Of a stretch of DNA of 19,011 bases, positions 15,094 to 19,011 are shown in pieces (the stretch's first letter is position 1; every line of letters begins with the position of its first letter). Source of the DNA: CAZAQS01 sp964486825 (GTDB lineage Bacteria > Chloroflexota > Anaerolineae > Anaerolineales > UBA4823); contig CAZAQS010000075.1 in NCBI GenBank assembly GCA_964486825.1, positions 1 through 19,011 of the forward strand. Reading direction: 5' to 3'. The notes under the pieces are model-generated. The model was not told the DNA's origin. It ran no database searches and was given only the letters and a program-made list of their open reading frames with translations. A program made the translations under genes and the position numbers.

Positions 15094-17574
15094 TCATTGT
15101 GAAAAAGAATCATAGACAGAGCAAATGTGGATTTCTTTTTGCGCCCTGCTCAATGTCCAACCAGCTGGCAGAGGACAAGAAATTTGAGTAGATCGTCCGG
15201 AAGGCAAATTGAAGTAGTTATCGCTAAAAACAACATCGGCGCTTATCAAAGATACCTCCACAAGCAATGCCAGAGAGCGCGAAATCAATTCAACGATTAA
15301 TTCCCCGTTCTGACTTTGCAAGTTCACAGTAATAGCCGGGTCGGTCAGGGCTAAATGCTTGATTGGGGTAAAGTACGCAGTTTGACGGGTGATAAAACGA
15401 TCTCCTTGCCATAGTTCAGCAACAAATACCAGATTGCGGATGTTGTGGTACGTGATTTGGTTTGAAAAATCCTGCTTGCATACCAGGATCGATGCTTGCG
15501 GGTCAACCTTAACCGGTGCATTCCCGGAGGTTAAAACTTCCCCTTCAAGCGTTTCCAACGACCAATTTACAGTTCCCTCCCAGGATTCCAGCGAGTCATT
15601 GGAAACATAAACTTCTTGTTCGGGTGGTTTATCTTCGATAGAAAGCAAGACGGGTGAATAGAAACGACGTGCAGCATAATGCAACGCCTTCCAGCGTCCG
15701 TAGTAGTCAAGACTAGACCAGGATGCTACCGGCCAGCAGTCATTAAGCTGCCAATACAGGATTCCGGCCACACGATCAGGGTGCCGTCGCCAGTGCTCCA
15801 CGCCATAGCGGATACCTTCCGCCTGGAGGACCATGCTCAGGTATACCATGGAGACGAAATTTTTCGGAAACCGGAACGTGTCCAGCATTTGCCCAATCAT
15901 CAGGGAATTTCCACTGGCGTTCTTCTGGTGCTGCTCCATGATGTATGAAGTCACGTTCCAATCAGCCTGTTCAGCATAGGTTCGAATGGTCTCAAGAGGC
16001 GGCAGCGCCTGGAACCCGAACTCGCTCATAAAGCGTGGATACTGCTCTCGATACGCGGTAAATGGTTTCCTTCCGTGCCATACATCCCAGTAATGTGAGT
16101 CTCCCTGGCGTTGACCATTCGGATCGACGAAAGGAGTGCCAGAGGACGGGGAGCTGGGCCAATGGGAATGGTCAGGGTCCTCTGCCTGGCACCATCCTGG
16201 CAGTGTTTGATGAAAAAACCGGTCATAAGAGGCTTTTAAATCCTGCAGTTCTGGTCGGTCCCAATTCCAATCCACCCAACCCCATTCCATCTCGTTATTT
16301 CCACACCATAACGCAAGGCTGGCGCGATGTCTGAGGCGGCGAATATTCTGAACAACTTCCTCCCTGACATTTTCAAGGAAAGCATGATCGTTTAAGGGAT
16401 AAATACTGCACGAAAATATAAAATCCTGCCAGACAAGAATGCCGTACCGGTCGCAAAGATCGAAAAACCGCTCCTCCTCGAAGAATCCGCCGCCCCAGAC
16501 GCGCAGCATATTTTGAGTTGTCTCGGCTGCGGAGCGAATAAGACCTTCCAGGTATTCATCTGTAATGCGGGTGGGGAAGGAATCAGCCGGGATCCAATTT
16601 GAGCCTTTGCATAAGATAGGTACGCCATTGACTGCAAAGACAAATGAGCGGCCGAACTGGTCTTCTTCCTGGCGTAATTCAATCGTACGCAACCCAACCT
16701 GATACCTGTGCTGGTCCAGCAACCCTTCCGTGGGAGTATCTTTGCGTATGAGAGAAACTTCTACCTGATAGAGTGGCTGCCCTCCGTACCCATTCGGCCA
16801 CCAAAGCTCAGGATTGCGAATCGGCACTTCCACTACCGCCCCAGCCCGCATTGTAATGGCAGCTTCCTTTTCAATAATCTCACCATTCGGAGTCGTGATA
16901 CGTACAACCGTAGCCACCTGATTTTCCCCCCAATGTTCGATGGTGATTCGAGCCTTGACGATCACCATTCCAGGGCTGTGATCCTGTTGTAAATGAACTT
17001 CAGCAAGGCGTGCCTCACTGTAACCCTTCAGGCGGATATCCTTCCAGATGCCGATTGGCGGGAGCTGTGGCCCCCAATCCCAACCAAATTGACATGGCGC
17101 CTTTCTCAGGTATGGCCCCCCAGGGATAGCCTGCGGTACCCCAGGCAGAGGATTTATAGCTTGTTTTTTCGCAGTATATTTAACAGGTGAATAGAAAATA
17201 ATCGATAACTCGTTCGCTCCTCTTGCATCCAGTAAAGATTTGACTTCCCATTCATACCGGCGAAACATGTTATCGGTATGCCCGAGCTCATGGCCGTTCA
17301 GGACGACTGTCGCCAGAGTATCCAATCCTTCACAAACCAGAAGTACCTTTTCTTCAGCTAGTAATTGAAGAGAACTGTTGAATCTACACCGGTAGATCCA
17401 ATCGGACTCAGCCACCCATTGGACGCGCTGCTCGTTATCGGCGACAAAAGGATCGGGGATGTGACCCAAGGCTAATAAATCGGTATGCACGCCGCCGGGA
17501 ACACAAGCAGCCAGCCACTCTTCCGTGCCCGCCTGGCGAAATTCCCAAGCACCTGCCAATGATTGGATCCTCAT
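15094..17574 (-). CDS. GH2 beta-mannosidase
   Basis: Retaining exo-beta-mannosidase of 826 residues, expected to release mannose from the non-reducing ends of beta-1,4-manno-oligosaccharides in the cytosol. The jelly-roll N-terminus carries the diagnostic beta-mannosidase start (WEFRQAG, VPGGVHTDLLALGHIPDPF, VQWVAESDWIYR). The barrel shows acid/base E428 in WCGNNEMEWGW and nucleophile E518 in MSEFGFQ, near-identical in position to characterised bacterial GH2 mannosidases. RVWGGGFFEE and GILYWQLNDCWP are further family marks. I chose ATG 17574 because AGGA lies about 10 nt upstream; the frame is open further to a TTG at 17631, giving 19 unlikely extra residues. No signal peptide is visible. 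It lies 104 bp after the oppF-like gene and before two GH3 genes, forming a glycosidase run. Confidence 0.93.
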   Translation of the reverse strand: MRIQSLAGAWEFRQAGTEEWLAACVPGGVHTDLLALGHIPDPFVADNEQRVQWVAESDWIYRCRFNSSLQLLAEEKVLLVCEGLDTLATVVLNGHELGHTDNMFRRYEWEVKSLLDARGANELSIIFYSPVKYTAKKQAINPLPGVPQAIPGGPYLRKAPCQFGWDWGPQLPPIGIWKDIRLKGYSEARLAEVHLQQDHSPGMVIVKARITIEHWGENQVATVVRITTPNGEIIEKEAAITMRAGAVVEVPIRNPELWWPNGYGGQPLYQVEVSLIRKDTPTEGLLDQHRYQVGLRTIELRQEEDQFGRSFVFAVNGVPILCKGSNWIPADSFPTRITDEYLEGLIRSAAETTQNMLRVWGGGFFEEERFFDLCDRYGILVWQDFIFSCSIYPLNDHAFLENVREEVVQNIRRLRHRASLALWCGNNEMEWGWVDWNWDRPELQDLKASYDRFFHQTLPGWCQAEDPDHSHWPSSPSSGTPFVDPNGQRQGDSHYWDVWHGRKPFTAYREQYPRFMSEFGFQALPPLETIRTYAEQADWNVTSYIMEQHQKNASGNSLMIGQMLDTFRFPKNFVSMVYLSMVLQAEGIRYGVEHWRRHPDRVAGILYWQLNDCWPVASWSSLDYYGRWKALHYAARRFYSPVLLSIEDKPPEQEVYVSNDSLESWEGTVNWSLETLEGEVLTSGNAPVKVDPQASILVCKQDFSNQITYHNIRNLVFVAELWQGDRFITRQTAYFTPIKHLALTDPAITVNLQSQNGELIVELISRSLALLVEVSLISADVVFSDNYFNLPSGRSTQISCPLPAGWTLSRAQKEIHICSVYDSFSQ

Positions 17575-17603
17575 ATGCGTTTTCCTGTTGAATCTGCCCT
17601 GTA

Positions 17604-17631
17604 ATTCTATAGAGAACTGGATGTCAGGCAA
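17604..17631 (-). promoter_or_regulatory. Candidate promoter of the glycosidase genes
   Basis: On the minus strand TTGCCT (17631-17626) is followed after 16 bp by TAGAAT (17609-17604), one mismatch from the -10 consensus and two in the -35. It lies about 30 bp before the beta-mannosidase ATG and after the transporter stop, so it could give the hydrolases their own transcript. It is a pattern match only. Confidence 0.3.
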
Positions 17632-17678
17632 CCAGTTTTGTGTTCAAAGTGTTGCTCATTCTCGCTTGAATTCAAAAT

Positions 17679-18503
17679 TCATGAGGAGTAAGTAACAGTT
17701 GAGAGATCCCATTCTTCATAGATCTTAGGAACATCACTGATCAAGCGTTGGGTGTAAGGTTCTTTTGGATGCAGAATGACCTCATCGGCAGTTCCGCTTT
17801 CAACAAATCTACCCCGTTCCATAATATATACGCTGTCCGATACATAATAAGCCAGGCCGATATCATGGGTGATGAAAATAACGGTCATCCCGATTTCGTT
17901 CCTCAACTGCATCAGCTCATCCAAAATAGTTGCGCGTGAACAGGCATCGATCATCGAGGTCGGTTCATCCGCCAACAGGATCTTGGGCTTCAGCAGGAAG
18001 ATGCGGGCGATCATCAAGCGCTGCATCTGTCCGCCGGAAAGCTCGAAAGGGTACTTGTTGGTCAATTCCTCGAATTTCATGTTGACGAAGCTGCACGCCC
18101 CTTCCATCAACTCTACTTTTTTCGCAGTAGGGAGTTTTCGCCCGCCACCCATGCAAATACAATCAATCAGCACGGAATCGATCTTATGAAACATGTTATA
18201 TGAAGAGAACGGATCCTGAAAGATGGCCTGAATATTTTTCCAGTATTCCTGTTTCTTCTTATGAGTACTGATATCGCGCTTATTCCCCTGGAAGTAAACC
18301 TCCCCCTCCGTCACACTTATTAATCCCAAAAGCATCTTCGCCAAAGTGGTCTTTCCACTGCCCGATTCGCCCACGATTGAGATGATTTCACCATCGTGAA
18401 AATTGAAATCCACATGATCAACCGCGACCGTTTTCTGGCGTCCAAACCCAAATACCTTGGTAAGCCCTTTTCCACTCAGGATTACTTTTTTTTCATCCGG
18501 CAT
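17679..18503 (-). CDS. Opp/Dpp-type ABC transporter ATP-binding protein (OppF-like)
   Basis: ATPase subunit of 274 residues for an importer of the oligopeptide/oligosaccharide type, acting on the inner face of the membrane. Visible motifs are Walker A GESGSGKTT (K51), the Q-loop AIFQDPFSSYN, the ABC signature ELSGGQMQR and Walker B ILLADEPTS, with the switch His in FITHDIG. It stops shortly after EPYTQRLISDVP and lacks the Cys-rich C-terminal extension of many OppD/OppF proteins. I chose ATG 18503 because AGAAGGAGG stands about nine bases before it. That start overlaps the upstream ATPase stop by 11 bp, showing translational coupling. An ATG at 18530 is less likely. Its neighbours suggest the cargo is beta-linked oligosaccharides rather than peptides, as known for some Opp-family systems; this is inference. 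Confidence 0.9.
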   Translation of the reverse strand: MPDEKKVILSGKGLTKVFGFGRQKTVAVDHVDFNFHDGEIISIVGESGSGKTTLAKMLLGLISVTEGEVYFQGNKRDISTHKKKQEYWKNIQAIFQDPFSSYNMFHKIDSVLIDCICMGGGRKLPTAKKVELMEGACSFVNMKFEELTNKYPFELSGGQMQRLMIARIFLLKPKILLADEPTSMIDACSRATILDELMQLRNEIGMTVIFITHDIGLAYYVSDSVYIMERGRFVESGTADEVILHPKEPYTQRLISDVPKIYEEWDLSTVTYSS

Positions 18504-19011
18504 ATTGATCAGCCTCCTTCTGATAGGCATCCCTCAATTCTTTTTCAGGAAGGATGCAGCGATAAGCGCGGCCGTTTTCTATTTCGCAAAGCCTCACAGA
18601 AATCGCTTTGCATAAAGGCTGAACATATTTGCAGCGTTCTGCAAACCGGCAACCAGACGGCGGGTTTTTGAGATTAGGCGGTACCCCAGGAATGGCAGAT
18701 AGTTTTACATCCCGCAGTCCGCTTTCAGGTACAATGATCGAGCCCATGAGACCTTTAGCGTATGGGTGGAGGGAATCGAACACAGCTTGCTTCGCATTCG
18801 CCTTTTCTACAATCTGCCCGGCATACATGACCATAATGTCATCCGTGACGTTGTAAAGCAGCGGAAGTTCGTGCGTAATGAAGATCAACGAACCGATTAA
18901 TCCAGATTCCAACAAGTGCTTCAGCATTTTGATGACCATTTTCTGTGAAGTGACGTCGAGTGCGGAGGACGGCTCATCCGCAATCAGCACTTTTGGTAAC
19001 AGGATCACCGA
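18493..19011 (-). CDS. Opp/Dpp-type ABC transporter ATP-binding protein (OppD-like), 5' end cut by the window
   Basis: C-terminal 172 residues of the partner ATPase; the frame is open to the window edge, so the Walker A and signature regions lie outside. Visible are Walker B (LLPKVLIADEPSSALDV), the switch His in FITHELPLLYN, the D-loop, and the oligopeptide-transporter C-terminal domain (LHPYAKGLMGSI, IPGVPPNLKNPPSGCRF). The latter carries cysteines in GCRFAERCKYVQPLC and two more downstream, a pattern that in some Dpp/Opp ATPases holds an iron-sulfur cluster. Its stop overlaps the OppF-like start by 11 bp. Permease and binding-protein genes are expected just beyond the window. Confidence 0.9.
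   Translation of the reverse strand, partial: SVILLPKVLIADEPSSALDVTSQKMVIKMLKHLLESGLIGSLIFITHELPLLYNVTDDIMVMYAGQIVEKANAKQAVFDSLHPYAKGLMGSIIVPESGLRDVKLSAIPGVPPNLKNPPSGCRFAERCKYVQPLCKAISVRLCEIENGRAYRCILPEKELRDAYQKEADQYAG

Noticed and set aside
17575..17631. TTG start giving a 19-residue longer beta-mannosidase
   Set aside because: The extra residues match nothing in the family, and the ATG at 17574 has its own ribosome binding site and begins right at the usual domain boundary.

Overview
The window looks like a chromosomal segment of an uncultured bacterium, most likely Chloroflexota (Anaerolineae-like). This is inferred from the gene mix: a long BTAD-AAA-TPR regulator, secreted FG-GAP proteins, an Opp-type ABC importer and several glycosidases. 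No rRNA, tRNA or other lineage marker is present. A 10-base N run at 13489-13498 shows it is a scaffolded draft or metagenome assembly. No CRISPR array, transposase, phage gene or RNA gene was found.

The left part (1-4966) is on the plus strand. It holds a class III nucleotide cyclase with a Cys4 N-terminal domain (306-1124), a flavin disulfide oxidoreductase that keeps the CxxxxC redox pair but lacks the lipoamide-dehydrogenase His-Glu dyad (1239-2696), a hairpin terminator (2792-2828), a small secreted protein (2912-3409) and a secreted seven-blade FG-GAP propeller (3479-4966). A perfect 13-bp hairpin (5001-5030) sits between this block and the convergent regulator.

The middle part (5058-10563) pairs a 1262-residue SARP/AfsR-like regulator (minus strand) with a divergent FAD-linked oxidase of the berberine-bridge type (plus strand). 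The 295-bp gap between them carries the best regulatory signal of the window. It is a 22-bp-spaced direct repeat of GCGAGAGTTA, with a weak third copy exactly between, placed exactly 8 bp before a perfect TATAAT. That is the classical layout of a SARP-activated promoter and points toward a possible 36-codon leader ORF and the oxidase gene.

The right part (10560-19011) is a minus-strand oligosaccharide-use cluster. In transcription order it holds the tail of an OppD-like ATPase, an OppF-like ATPase, a GH2 beta-mannosidase, a GH3 beta-glycosidase interrupted only by the N run, a second GH3 enzyme, and a decayed C-terminal piece of a GH130 mannoside phosphorylase. Together they suggest import and intracellular trimming of beta-mannosyl/beta-glucosyl oligosaccharides. 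The phosphorolytic branch appears to have been lost here.
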